Positions 48,226 to 57,989 of a DNA stretch of 64,000 nucleotides are shown here, in pieces. The stretch covers positions 33,425 to 97,424 of the forward strand of contig NZ_KB907863.1 of NCBI RefSeq assembly GCF_000382245.1. Reading direction: 5' to 3'. This DNA comes from Kushneria aurantia DSM 21353. Its GTDB lineage: Bacteria > Pseudomonadota > Gammaproteobacteria > Pseudomonadales > Halomonadaceae. The notes under the pieces are model-generated. The model had not been told where the DNA came from and made no database searches. It was given only the letters and a program-made list of their open reading frames with translations. Each line of letters begins with the position of its first letter. Position 1 is the stretch's first letter. A program made the translations under genes and the position numbers.

Positions 48226-49275
48226 ATGGCGGGACTACTGGCATCGGCGCTGGGCGGCGCCGGCAAGGCGATACAGGCCAACGCCCAGGCGGAGATCAAA
48301 CGCCGCAAGGAGGCGGCACTGATGGAGCTGCGCCACCGCAATGACATGACGCGCCAGGATGATCAGCAGTCATTTCAAACCGACGAGCGCGTTGCCGGCC
48401 AGCAGTACCAGAAGAATCGCGACGAGCGCCTGCAGGACTACGAGCAGGACAATATCGGACTGCGCCACAACAACGCCATGACGCAGGAGCGATACGCCCA
48501 GGGGCAGCAAAACGATCGCACCCTGGCCACGATTGATGCGCAGAATCGACATGATGCCGACGACTGGCAGCTGATGTCTACCGAGAATGGCCGCTACGTG
48601 CAATACAGCCCTTCGCGCAATGAAACACGCGACGCCAATCTTCCCGCTGGCGTGGGTGCGGCCGGCGGCGACCTCACCGACCGGCAGAAGTACAGGCTGG
48701 ACAATATTACCGGTCAAATGGAATCCATCCGCTCTCGCGCCAGCGATCAGATGCGCGAGCCTACCGCTGAAGAGAAGATGCAGCTGGGCAGTCTGGAGGC
48801 GCAGTACAACGCCATTCTGGGGGGCGGGCAAGGGGGCATGACGGTATTCGAGCAGTTGATGGCCGGCGAGTTAAGTACCGATCAGCAAACCGCCGGCGTG
48901 GAAGGCGCGCAGCAGGACGCGGAACAGCAGGACAGCGTGCGCGGTATTCTGCGTCGCCAGCAGGCGGCACGTCAGCGCCAGAGCGAAATCGATGCATCGC
49001 AGCAGAAGGCAGAGCAGGCCCGCGATCGCGCCGACGACGTGCTGGGTCAGCTTGAGCGCCTGGAGCGCGACCAGCGCGGCCGGACCCCCGGCGTACTGGG
49101 CGCGTTGGTCAACCCGCCTCGGCGTAGCGACCTGATGGACGAGGCGCAGCAGGCGGCACGGGAGCTACTGACGCTGGATCGTGACCCCAACCTTTCCGCC
49201 GATCAGAAGCGCTGGATCGCCGAAAGTCTTGTCCGCCTGCAGCAGGCCGGCGTCGCGATAGACCTCCAGCAGTAA
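48226..49275 (+). CDS. Coiled-coil virion protein, unknown
   Basis: A 349-residue hydrophilic protein, mostly long helices rich in Gln, Arg and Asp (ALMELRHRNDMTRQDDQQSF, RQRQSEIDASQQKAEQARDR). The first 20 residues contain a glycine-zipper-like ASALGGAGKAIQANAQ. AGGGAGG lies before ATG 48226. Probably ejected with the giant protein that follows. Confidence 0.68.
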   Translation: MAGLLASALGGAGKAIQANAQAEIKRRKEAALMELRHRNDMTRQDDQQSFQTDERVAGQQYQKNRDERLQDYEQDNIGLRHNNAMTQERYAQGQQNDRTLATIDAQNRHDADDWQLMSTENGRYVQYSPSRNETRDANLPAGVGAAGGDLTDRQKYRLDNITGQMESIRSRASDQMREPTAEEKMQLGSLEAQYNAILGGGQGGMTVFEQLMAGELSTDQQTAGVEGAQQDAEQQDSVRGILRRQQAARQRQSEIDASQQKAEQARDRADDVLGQLERLERDQRGRTPGVLGALVNPPRRSDLMDEAQQAARELLTLDRDPNLSADQKRWIAESLVRLQQAGVAIDLQQ

Positions 49276-49321
49276 ACCCGCCGCGTGCGGGCATTCATGC
49301 CTTGTCGGGAGACAATGCCAG

Positions 49322-52300
49322 ATGGCCCTGATTGACGATATTCGCCAGCGCAACCCGTCGCTGGCCAGCCGCAGTGACGACGAAATCAAATCGATGATTC
49401 GCCAGTCGCCGGAGTTCAGCCAGTTCAGCGATGCCGAGTTCGACGCCTTCGTGACCGACGGACCACAGCCCGAGCAGTCCGGAACGCCCGGATTTACCGG
49501 CGGCCTGGCGGCAGGTGTTGACCAGTTGCAGGCCATGGGCGGCGGCCTCGTGATGGCGGCCGGCGATGCGCTGGAATCCGAAGGGATGCTGGATGCCGGC
49601 CGCGAGATTTACCAGCGCAATATGGACGAGGCTGCCGAGAACAGCCTTGGTTATGGATTTACCGACATTCGCAGCCCGACAGATGCCTGGAACTGGGCGC
49701 GCTTCACCGCCGGCAATCAACTGCCAATGCTGGCCGCATCACTGGCCAGCGGTGGTGCCGGCGGCCTGATCGCCGGCACCGGGGGCCGCCTGCTGGCCGG
49801 ACAGGCCGCCAGGCAGGCGGCTGCCCGCATCGGTCAAGCGGTAGGGGCTGGTGTCGGTTCGGTTGGCATGGAAACCGGCGCCTTGATGGGCGAAACCGAA
49901 GATCTCGATGTATCCCTGGCCCATGGTGCCCTCGCCGGCTCACTGGACGCCATAACACCAGTACGCCTGCTGCGCGCTGCCGGGCGCGGCGAGCTGGCTG
50001 ACCGGGCGGCGAGCGAGATCAGCGACGGTGTGCTTGGCGATCTTCGCCGCCAGGCGCAGCGTAGCACCAGACAAGCGGCGCGGCGCGGCGCGATGATCAA
50101 CATGCTCACCGAGGCCAGTACCGAAGGGCTGCAAGGGCTGATCGGACAGCACGCCAACCACTGGGTTGACAGCAACGGTGAGTCGCTACTGGCAAACCTC
50201 GATGAAGTGGACGTCAAGGCCATCGTCGACGAAGCCGCTGCCGGTGGTCTGATGGGGGGGCTTGCCGGTGCGCCGGCAGGGCTGGGTGAGCGTGCCCGGG
50301 CCCAGCGTGCGGTCAACAGTCTACCCACCGATCAGCAGGCCGGGGGCGGGGCGGCGGGCCCCCAGCCGACCCCGCAGGGCCCGGACGCCAACCCCGACCC
50401 GCTGGTGTACGAGAACGCCAACGTCTCGCGTAACGACTGGGAGCGCGCCTGGCAGCAGCAGGCTCAGCGCTTCGACAACCAGCAGCGCGCCGCACAGCAA
50501 TTCAAGGAACAGGCGATTTCTTCGGCCCAGCAGCAGGCAGCGGCGGCCGGTGGCGACCCACTGCACCAGGCGACGGCCGGGCTCTATGCCGAACAGGAAG
50601 CCGAAGCAGCCGCGGGGCAGGCGCGAACCGCCGACAACAACCGCGCCGCGGCGGATCTCGGCAACCGCATCCAACTGGCGATGAACACCGCCGACGACCT
50701 GGCGCCGCTCGCCCGCGACAGCGATCAGGCCAGGACCCGGCTGCGCAACATGAATGCTGTCCTTCAGCGCGCCGAGGCTGCCTATGCCGACGGCAATACC
50801 GAGCTGGCCAACCGCCTGACCGGCCGCGCCGAGATGATCGGCAACAACCTGACCCGCTCGCTCAGTCGACAGGGCAGCCGGGAGCGCCCGGCGACGGGCT
50901 TCTACGAAGAAGCCGCGCCGTTCGGTGGGTTGCTGGGGCAGGAGCGCACCAACCGACTCAAGGCCCCCGACCCCAGCATCATCAACATGGGCGGGGCTAC
51001 CGCCGACACCACCCAATACGCGCCGCAGGCGCGCCGCGTTCGCCGCGATCAGCGCATGGCCGATCAGCAGCAGGGCGCCCAGCGGATGCGCGAGCAGGCC
51101 GCCGGTTCCGCACAGATTACCGATCAAGGCGTGGTCTACGGCCAGGGCCCGACCACCGGCAACGCCAACACCGGCATGGATCAGTCGGCAAGCGATCCGC
51201 GTTTCGCTCCGCAGCGGCTTCAGGTTGGGGCGAAGGTGCGTCACGCCGGCCGCACGCGCACCGTGGCCAATGTCGAACAACACCCCACGGCCCAGCGCGA
51301 TTTGGTGTCGTTCGAGGACGCGCCGAACGATTACGTGTTCGCCGACGAGGTGAGCACAGTCGATGCCTCGCCTGTCGCCCAGGCGGAACCGGCATTGCAG
51401 TACCGCAGCAATGGCCAGCCGTTCCCGACCGAGCGCAGCGCCATGGCGAGCGGCGTATTCCAGGCCGCCCGGCGCCGCGGTGAGCAGGTCGAAGCCGTGC
51501 CGGTGGATGGTGGCTTCGCGGTGCGAGCACGTCCTGCACAGTCAGTCGTTGACGATCAGGTTTACGCACTGCGACAGGACCCCGACCCCGAGTCGCGGGC
51601 CATGAAGGCCATGCGCCTTGTCATCGATACTCACCAGGATGTGCCAGGCGCTGTCACGCGCGAGGACCTGGGTGACATCGATTTCGTGTGGGGCGAGGAA
51701 GGCGGCCCTGTGAAGCGCTCAGGAAGGCGCAAGGGGGCATATGGAGTGGCCCATATCCTCGAAGCGCGTCAACGCAAGGATGGTCTTAACCCGAGCGAGG
51801 CGGAGGCGTTGGCCGCCAATATTGCAGCCACCGTTCAAAATGGTGAGCTGGTCACTCGCACTCGCGTTGGCGATTCGGAAAAGGCGCGAGTCACGGATGG
51901 CCGGCATACGGCGATGCTGATCAAGGAGAAGGGGAATGCATGGCTGCTGACAGGCTGGGAAGAGGCTTCCGGTGAATCCGGGAAGGGACATGACAACCAC
52001 GGACCTACGCACGACGAACCTACACCTACCCGTTTCGCCGTGGGTGCGGAAGCTGCAAAAAGTATAGATCAAGAGGTCGAGTCTCGGCAATCAGGGGCTT
52101 CTGATGGGCAAAGCGAGATATACGACTCGGCAGAGCCTACGCATTCCGGGGCGACACGTGCACGCCCCGACATGGGCGCAGAAGCCACACCTCGAAGTAT
52201 GGCCAGGCCCACGAATGACGGGCAAGCTCCAGAGGGAGCTGAGTCCACGGCCTGGCAGCGTGCCGAGGCCAGGGGTCTCGACATGAGCCAGGATGGCCGG

Positions 52301-55300
52301 ATGCGTCGCGCCCGCGAGATGGGCTACATTGCCTCTATCGATGAAGCCATCACAGCGGAGATGAACGATGACGGAAAAATCGCTCGCCGACCGAATACGC
52401 GAGGCGCCGACGCTGGAAGAGGCGATTCGAGAAGTGATGGAAGACCCCCAGCTGTCTTCTACCACGGCACAGCCGACGACATCGCAGCCTTTCAGGCCGG
52501 ACACCCCAACCGAAACGACTCGGGATGGCTCGGACACGGGATCTACGTCACCAACGACCCAGGGCTAGCGGGAAGTTACGCCAATACCAAGGCGGGCATG
52601 GCGGACCCCAATGTCATGCCCTTGGTGATCAAGCCGAAATCACTGCTCAGGGTCAATCTGGAATTCAAGCGCAGGCTGCAGAACGCTCCCCCTGAAGCGA
52701 CCCTGGCGATGACCGAGCGGCTACGTGCTGAAGGTTTCGACGGCGCCATTCTCGGTTTCCCAAACCGCGATCAGACCTCCGAGATTGTGCTGTTTAATCC
52801 TGAGGACATTCGCTCCACCCAGGCGGCTTTCGATCCAGAAGGCGAAGGCAGCGACGATCTTCTTTTTTCTTCAGGCCAAAGCCGGCCAGAGAATGAGGCG
52901 CCCAGCGCCGACACGATCCGCCAGGCACTGACTGGCCTCGAGGGCCAGCTGGGTGATGTCACGGTGGTGGACAGCGCCGACCAGTTGCCGCTGGGTGCCC
53001 AGATGCAGATGCTGCGCGACGGCGTGGATGCCGGCAGCGTCCGCGGTCTGTATAGCGGCGATCGCCTTTATCTCGTGGCCAGCAACAATGAATCGATCGA
53101 GCGCGCCGTCAAGACCGCCGTGCATGAAGCCGTCGGCCACAAGGGCCTGCGTGGCGTGCTGGGTGACGAGCTGGTCCCGGTGATGCGTCAGCTCTACAAG
53201 TCGTTGCCGCTGTCGAAGCAGGGGCGTGAGGCGCTCAAGGAGGTGCTGGCGAGCTACACCCACCTCGACCGAGACAACCCGGACGACCAGGTGACCATCG
53301 CCGAGGAGATGGTGGCCCACCTGCTGGAGAAAGGCTACCGGCCCAAGGCCTGGCAGCGCGCCGTGGCGAAGATTCGCGAGCTGGCCCGCCGGCTGTTCCC
53401 GGGTATGAGCTGGTCCTATACCGACGTGCTGGCGCTGGGCGAGAAGTCGCGGGACTATCTACGCAAGCAGCAGGCTGAACGCAACGCCGAGCAGGCCGAG
53501 CCAACCCTTACCCGCTACAGCCAGCGTCAGGGGAAGAACAAGCTGTTCACCCCCATCCAACAGGAGGCCGAGGCCTACCGGAAGGCGCTGGACAAAGCCG
53601 TGACCAGCCTCAAGTCACGGGTGGGGCCGGTCACCATGGGGCGCACGCCGCCTGTGCTGGCACAACTTGGGGCTCCTGATCTCCCTATCACGATCATGCG
53701 AGATGTGGTGCGCAAGGCGACCAATGGCGTGAAGCACGACGTCGAGATGGAGACGGTTGCGCAGCTGCCCGAGCTTCTGCACGACCCCGTGGCGGTATTT
53801 CGCTCTCGTACTGAGCACAATGCGCTGGTGTCCTTGGTAGATGCAACGGATCGGAATGGCGAGCCGGTGGTGGTGGCACTCCATCTGCGCCGGCGCGAGG
53901 GGCGCCTTGAGGTAAATCGCATCGCCAGCGCATACGGTATGCGCGAGGGCAAAGTGGGGAGTTTCGTTCGCGATGGGCTTCTGGCGTATCTGAACGAAAA
54001 CAAAAACCCCGATCTGGTACGACTCATACGGGTCCAATTCCCGGGGAGTGGTTCACCAAATCAGGGCCACATCCCCAGCGTACTCACCCCCGAAGATATT
54101 GGCAACCCCGACATCCGCTACAGCCTTGGCGCCCAGCCCCGCAGTACCGCCGACGCCTTCGATGACCTGACCGACGCGCAGACCAGCGCGCTCAACAAGA
54201 TCGCGCCGCGCACGCCTGTCAGGAGCGCAGTGACTGAAGCTGCCAGTGCCTTCCTGAACGGAAGTGCCATTGCATACTTCAAAGAAAAGCTTGATGGCGT
54301 GGGCTTGCAAATTCGCCAGGGGCTGGTCGATCGCTACGCCGCGCTTAAGGATATGGACATGGCGCTCAACGGCGAGGACAGCGTGGACGGCTCCACCGCG
54401 TCCTCGAGCTGGGTGCTGGCCCGCATGTCATCGGCGGCGAGCGGGGCGCTGACGGCGATGCTCAACTATGGCCGCATCTATCTCGACCCCGACCAAAAGG
54501 TGATCGACGTCCGCGACGACGATAGCCTGGGGCTGGGCAGTGTGCTGGCCCGACTGGGCGATGCCGCCGAGATCGAGCGCTTTATGGGCTGGATCGCCGG
54601 CAACCGTTCGGCACGACTGGCCGCCGAAGGCCGCGAGAACCTGTTCGATGCCGGCGAGATCGAGGGCCTGCGCACGCTCAATCGCGGCACCATGAAGGAC
54701 GGCCGCGACCGCGGCCAGCTCTACGACGAGGTGTTCGCCGAGTTCCAGCAGTACCGCGACGACGTGCTGGCCATCGCCGAGCAGAGCGGCATCATCAGCG
54801 CCGAGAACCGGGCGATGTGGCGCGACGAGTTCTACGTGCCGTTCTACCGCATCGCCGAGGAAGACAAAAGGCCGAGCGGCCCGCGCGCAACGGCCGGACT
54901 CAGCCGCGCCGAGGCCTACAAGAAACTCAAGGGCGGCAGCGGCAACCTGAACGACCTGCTCGGCAACACCATGATGAACTTCCACCATCTGTTGCAAACC
55001 TCGATGAAGAATCAGGCCGCGGCGCAGGCGATGGATAACGCCGAGGCCCTGGGCGTCGCTACCGAGAAGCCCGAGGCCGAGGTGCGTGGCAATCCGGACG
55101 CGACGTTCGTGCTGCGCAACGGCCAGAAGGTCTGGTACCAGATTGACGATCCGCTGGTCTACAAGGCCGTGTCGTCGCTGGCACAGCCGGGGATAAACAC
55201 CACTACCATGAAGGCGATGCGCAGCTTCAAGCGCGTCTTCACCAACCTGACCACCACCACCCCGCAGTTTGTGGTGGCCAACCTGCTGCGCGACTCGATG

Positions 55301-56800
55301 CAGGCGGCCGCCACATCGCCACTTTCGAAGAACATCCCGGCCAATCTGTTTCGCGGCGCCAGGACCTACGCCGACAAGCGCACCCGGGCGCGGATGATGG
55401 CCAGCGGCGGCTCGTTCTCGTTCGGGCACATCTACGGCGAAAATGCCGACGAGCTGAAAGTGCAGTTGACCCATACCATGCGCCGCGCCCAACTGGTGCG
55501 CGATCCCAGCCAGGTGCCGGCGGCCGCCAGGATGCTGTGGCGACGCTGGAATGACGCCACGGACTTCACCGAGAACATGAGCCGGGCGGAGATCTACCGC
55601 CAGAACGAGGCCCGCGGCAAGCTCTACGCCGCCTTCCAGGCCCGCGATCTGATGGATTTTTCCAGCCACGGCGCCTGGCCGGTGGTGCGCTTCCTGATCG
55701 ACGTCGTGCCGTTCATGAACGCCCGTCTGCAGGGCCTCGACAAGATCGGTCGGTCCGGTGTTGCACCAGCCCTACGCGTGGCGATGGGCAGGGGCAGCGC
55801 CACCGACAAGCAAGCCGCGGCGCGATTCTGGTCGGTGACGGGCTCGATTGCCATGGCCAGCATCGCGCTCTATCTGCACAACCGGGATGATGAGGAGTAC
55901 CGCAAGCTCGAGCAGTGGCAACGCGACAGCTACTGGTTCTTCCGCATCGGCGATACTGGCATCTTCATTCCCAAACCGTTCGAAGTCGGTGCCATTGCCA
56001 CCCTGGCCGAGCGCATGACCGAGCAGATGGTGGACGACAAGGCCACCGGCGAGCTGTTCGCCCAACGCCTGAAGCACATGCTGACCGACACCTTCTCGTT
56101 CAGCCCGGTGCCGCAGATTGGCCAGCCGCTGCTGGATGTCTACTCGAACTATGATGCCTTCACTGGCCGCCCGATCGAATCACTCGGCATGGAGCGCCTG
56201 TCGCCCAGCCTGCGCACGCGCAGCAACACCACAGAGCCGGCGCGCTGGATTTCGCAGGCCAGCGAATGGCTGTTCGGCGCCGAGGGAAAACTGACCGTCT
56301 CGCCAGTGCAGGTCGATCACATGATCCAGGGCTACCTGGGGCAGGTGGGCGCCTGGGGGGCTGGCGTCACCGACAGCGTGTGGCGTGCCGCTAATGGCGA
56401 GTCGAAGCCAGCGCGCCACTGGTACGAGTACCAGCCGGTGCGGCGCTTCTACCAGAACCTGGGTGACGAGGATCGCTACACCCGCTACGGCACCCTGCTC
56501 TATGACGGCGTGAACGAGGCCAGCCGGGTCTACGCCGACCTGAAGGAGTACCGTGAACTGGGCGACCAGCAGGCCGCAATGGAAGTCATGCAGGACAATC
56601 GGGAACTACTTCGCGCGCGCCAGTGGCTCAACGGCGTGAAACGACGCCTGACCGAGATCGGCAACCGCATGGAGCTGGTGCGTCGGTCCGACAACTCGGC
56701 AGAGCAGAAGCGCAAGGAGATGGACAGGCTGCAGGCGATCAAAAACCGACTGACCGAGATGGCGGGTAAGCGGATTGAGGAGATGCGGGTAAAAATATAG
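49322..56800 (+). CDS. Giant polyvalent virion protein with effector domains
   Basis: A 2,492-residue protein presumably ejected into the host. An Ala/Gly-rich hydrophobic helix pair lies near residues 135-190. About 770-880 is a PBECR-type (barnase-EndoU-colicin-RelE-like) nuclease region: DIDFVWGEEGGP, GVAHILEARQRKDGLN, ARVTDGRHTAMLI. About 1046-1170 resembles an ADP-ribosyltransferase: VFYHGTADDI, GHGIYVTNDPGLAGSYA, EIVLFNPEDIRST. HEAVGHKG near 1267 is a zinc-peptidase-like motif. About 1405-1600 matches a MuF C-terminal-type toxin region. From about 1606 to the end it has the large polyvalent-protein associated (LPD38-like) region. Such proteins are thought to disarm host defences at entry. 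Confidence 0.82.
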   Translation: MALIDDIRQRNPSLASRSDDEIKSMIRQSPEFSQFSDAEFDAFVTDGPQPEQSGTPGFTGGLAAGVDQLQAMGGGLVMAAGDALESEGMLDAGREIYQRNMDEAAENSLGYGFTDIRSPTDAWNWARFTAGNQLPMLAASLASGGAGGLIAGTGGRLLAGQAARQAAARIGQAVGAGVGSVGMETGALMGETEDLDVSLAHGALAGSLDAITPVRLLRAAGRGELADRAASEISDGVLGDLRRQAQRSTRQAARRGAMINMLTEASTEGLQGLIGQHANHWVDSNGESLLANLDEVDVKAIVDEAAAGGLMGGLAGAPAGLGERARAQRAVNSLPTDQQAGGGAAGPQPTPQGPDANPDPLVYENANVSRNDWERAWQQQAQRFDNQQRAAQQFKEQAISSAQQQAAAAGGDPLHQATAGLYAEQEAEAAAGQARTADNNRAAADLGNRIQLAMNTADDLAPLARDSDQARTRLRNMNAVLQRAEAAYADGNTELANRLTGRAEMIGNNLTRSLSRQGSRERPATGFYEEAAPFGGLLGQERTNRLKAPDPSIINMGGATADTTQYAPQARRVRRDQRMADQQQGAQRMREQAAGSAQITDQGVVYGQGPTTGNANTGMDQSASDPRFAPQRLQVGAKVRHAGRTRTVANVEQHPTAQRDLVSFEDAPNDYVFADEVSTVDASPVAQAEPALQYRSNGQPFPTERSAMASGVFQAARRRGEQVEAVPVDGGFAVRARPAQSVVDDQVYALRQDPDPESRAMKAMRLVIDTHQDVPGAVTREDLGDIDFVWGEEGGPVKRSGRRKGAYGVAHILEARQRKDGLNPSEAEALAANIAATVQNGELVTRTRVGDSEKARVTDGRHTAMLIKEKGNAWLLTGWEEASGESGKGHDNHGPTHDEPTPTRFAVGAEAAKSIDQEVESRQSGASDGQSEIYDSAEPTHSGATRARPDMGAEATPRSMARPTNDGQAPEGAESTAWQRAEARGLDMSQDGRMRRAREMGYIASIDEAITAEMNDDGKIARRPNTRGADAGRGDSRSDGRPPAVFYHGTADDIAAFQAGHPNRNDSGWLGHGIYVTNDPGLAGSYANTKAGMADPNVMPLVIKPKSLLRVNLEFKRRLQNAPPEATLAMTERLRAEGFDGAILGFPNRDQTSEIVLFNPEDIRSTQAAFDPEGEGSDDLLFSSGQSRPENEAPSADTIRQALTGLEGQLGDVTVVDSADQLPLGAQMQMLRDGVDAGSVRGLYSGDRLYLVASNNESIERAVKTAVHEAVGHKGLRGVLGDELVPVMRQLYKSLPLSKQGREALKEVLASYTHLDRDNPDDQVTIAEEMVAHLLEKGYRPKAWQRAVAKIRELARRLFPGMSWSYTDVLALGEKSRDYLRKQQAERNAEQAEPTLTRYSQRQGKNKLFTPIQQEAEAYRKALDKAVTSLKSRVGPVTMGRTPPVLAQLGAPDLPITIMRDVVRKATNGVKHDVEMETVAQLPELLHDPVAVFRSRTEHNALVSLVDATDRNGEPVVVALHLRRREGRLEVNRIASAYGMREGKVGSFVRDGLLAYLNENKNPDLVRLIRVQFPGSGSPNQGHIPSVLTPEDIGNPDIRYSLGAQPRSTADAFDDLTDAQTSALNKIAPRTPVRSAVTEAASAFLNGSAIAYFKEKLDGVGLQIRQGLVDRYAALKDMDMALNGEDSVDGSTASSSWVLARMSSAASGALTAMLNYGRIYLDPDQKVIDVRDDDSLGLGSVLARLGDAAEIERFMGWIAGNRSARLAAEGRENLFDAGEIEGLRTLNRGTMKDGRDRGQLYDEVFAEFQQYRDDVLAIAEQSGIISAENRAMWRDEFYVPFYRIAEEDKRPSGPRATAGLSRAEAYKKLKGGSGNLNDLLGNTMMNFHHLLQTSMKNQAAAQAMDNAEALGVATEKPEAEVRGNPDATFVLRNGQKVWYQIDDPLVYKAVSSLAQPGINTTTMKAMRSFKRVFTNLTTTTPQFVVANLLRDSMQAAATSPLSKNIPANLFRGARTYADKRTRARMMASGGSFSFGHIYGENADELKVQLTHTMRRAQLVRDPSQVPAAARMLWRRWNDATDFTENMSRAEIYRQNEARGKLYAAFQARDLMDFSSHGAWPVVRFLIDVVPFMNARLQGLDKIGRSGVAPALRVAMGRGSATDKQAAARFWSVTGSIAMASIALYLHNRDDEEYRKLEQWQRDSYWFFRIGDTGIFIPKPFEVGAIATLAERMTEQMVDDKATGELFAQRLKHMLTDTFSFSPVPQIGQPLLDVYSNYDAFTGRPIESLGMERLSPSLRTRSNTTEPARWISQASEWLFGAEGKLTVSPVQVDHMIQGYLGQVGAWGAGVTDSVWRAANGESKPARHWYEYQPVRRFYQNLGDEDRYTRYGTLLYDGVNEASRVYADLKEYRELGDQQAAMEVMQDNRELLRARQWLNGVKRRLTEIGNRMELVRRSDNSAEQKRKEMDRLQAIKNRLTEMAGKRIEEMRVKI

Positions 56801-56846
56801 GGCTGGTTCGAGCCGCGTCGGGAATGACGGAGCACCCCGCACTAAA

Positions 56847-56866
56847 AGGGCCGCAATCGCGGCCCT
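56847..56866 (-). terminator. Hairpin between convergent late and right-end genes
   Basis: AGGGCCGC-GATT-GCGGCCCT on the minus strand followed by TTTAG. It lies between the rightward giant gene and the leftward accessory cluster and mainly suits the leftward transcripts. Confidence 0.6.
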
Positions 56867-56884
56867 CGGGGATTCAGCCTTTGG

Positions 56885-57025
56885 TCATGCAATGATCCTG
56901 GCGATCCAGTCGATCGCGCGATCGGTCAACGACGGCTTGCCGCGGTTCTCGCGACGCTGGTTCCAGACCATCACGAGGCAGATGGCCGCCATGGCGCCGA
57001 GCGGTGCAGTCAGCAGCAAGTCCAT
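56885..57025 (-). CDS. 46-residue single-helix membrane protein
   Basis: The frame MDLLLTAPLGAMAAICLVMV... has GAGG seven bases before ATG 57025. One N-terminal membrane helix is followed by a basic tail ending in IDWIARIIA. It is the last gene of the leftward right-end cluster; a small phage membrane effector is possible but no family is recognised. Confidence 0.6.
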   Translation of the reverse strand: MDLLLTAPLGAMAAICLVMVWNQRRENRGKPSLTDRAIDWIARIIA

Positions 57026-57063
57026 GTCGATACCTCACGGGTCCGGGGTGGGGCGAGAGCCCG

Positions 57064-57555
57064 CTATTGCTCAACTGCATAGCCCCACGCTCGATCGATA
57101 TACCAGTTTGCGCTTTCATATTCCTCGAACACGCGAACGCTGAATACCCGAGCGGCAAGAGGAGGTATATCGACGTCAATGTTGTAATGGTAGGTCGTCG
57201 GCTTGTCCTGGTTTACCGTCTCAGGATCAGTTACCAGGATGCGAAGACGGGTGATGTGATACAAGCTGTTGCCATTGTAGAGGGTTCCATCGAGGTCGCC
57301 TTGAAAAAAACTGGCTCGGCCATTGAGGTCGGAAATAACAAGGTCCATCAGCTGCTTGCTGTTTGGCGCTTCCCCGAATCTCCGTCGGCAATAGCTGAAT
57401 ACGCCAGGAGCGGCTTCCCCGGCCTCTTTGACGCCCTCCATGATGCATCCCTGTTCGGAAAAATTGGGTGAAACTTCCTGGTAGGCGAAGACCAGGCTTG
57501 CGATCAAGATTCCTGCGCCCGCCATTGCTGCTGCAACCCCTTGCGCCTTCCCCAT
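57064..57555 (-). CDS. Membrane-anchored accessory protein, unknown
   Basis: A 163-residue protein with an N-terminal membrane anchor (VAAAMAGAGILIASLVFAY, residues 7-25) and a periplasmic beta-rich domain with two cysteines (GCIMEG, SYCRRRF). GGGGAGG lies six bases before ATG 57555. It could be a lysogen surface protein; no family signature is seen. Confidence 0.7.
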   Translation of the reverse strand: MGKAQGVAAAMAGAGILIASLVFAYQEVSPNFSEQGCIMEGVKEAGEAAPGVFSYCRRRFGEAPNSKQLMDLVISDLNGRASFFQGDLDGTLYNGNSLYHITRLRILVTDPETVNQDKPTTYHYNIDVDIPPLAARVFSVRVFEEYESANWYIDRAWGYAVEQ

Positions 57556-57648
57556 GCTGCCTCCCCGTATTGTAAGTATTGATCAACCATCACTGGTTCA
57601 GCGTTTCGGCCGCCACTGCCAGCCATCCCTTCATGCGTCCCCCTTGTC

Positions 57649-57987
57649 TTATAGCTCTCCGATTTTCTGGTGCAGGGTCTTGGCTTTCGATAATGCCGCC
57701 TTGGCTCTCGATGCGGAGACTTGTTCACCAAGATGGTAGTCGGCGGCAACCCGGTCAGAAAAAAGACTGCCCAACGCGTTATGAATCGTCGGGTGCTGCC
57801 CTTGAAAAGCGCTGATGACTCGCTCATGAGTATTGCCGGCCCCTTGAAGCCCGAGGCGATTAACAGCATTGCGAGCTGGGTAGAACGTGGAATAATAGCT
57901 GCGACCTATTGATGCTCGGTAGGCGGCTTCTGAATCGTGATTTTTGTAGATCCGATACGCCAGGTCCAGAACGTCCTCAGGCTGCAT
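57649..57987 (-). CDS. HEPN-domain protein, putative RNase or its partner
   Basis: A 112-residue all-helical protein. ASIGRSYYSTFYPARNAVNRLG near residue 25 and RVAADYHLG at 79-87 follow the HEPN pattern; R79 and H85 fit the catalytic Rx4-6H motif. HEPN proteins with this motif are typically metal-independent RNases in toxin-antitoxin, abortive-infection and CRISPR systems. It is coupled to the upstream 245-residue gene by a GTGA overlap; ATG 57987 has GGAG at good spacing. Confidence 0.72.
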   Translation of the reverse strand: MQPEDVLDLAYRIYKNHDSEAAYRASIGRSYYSTFYPARNAVNRLGLQGAGNTHERVISAFQGQHPTIHNALGSLFSDRVAADYHLGEQVSASRAKAALSKAKTLHQKIGEL

Positions 57988-57989
57988 GC

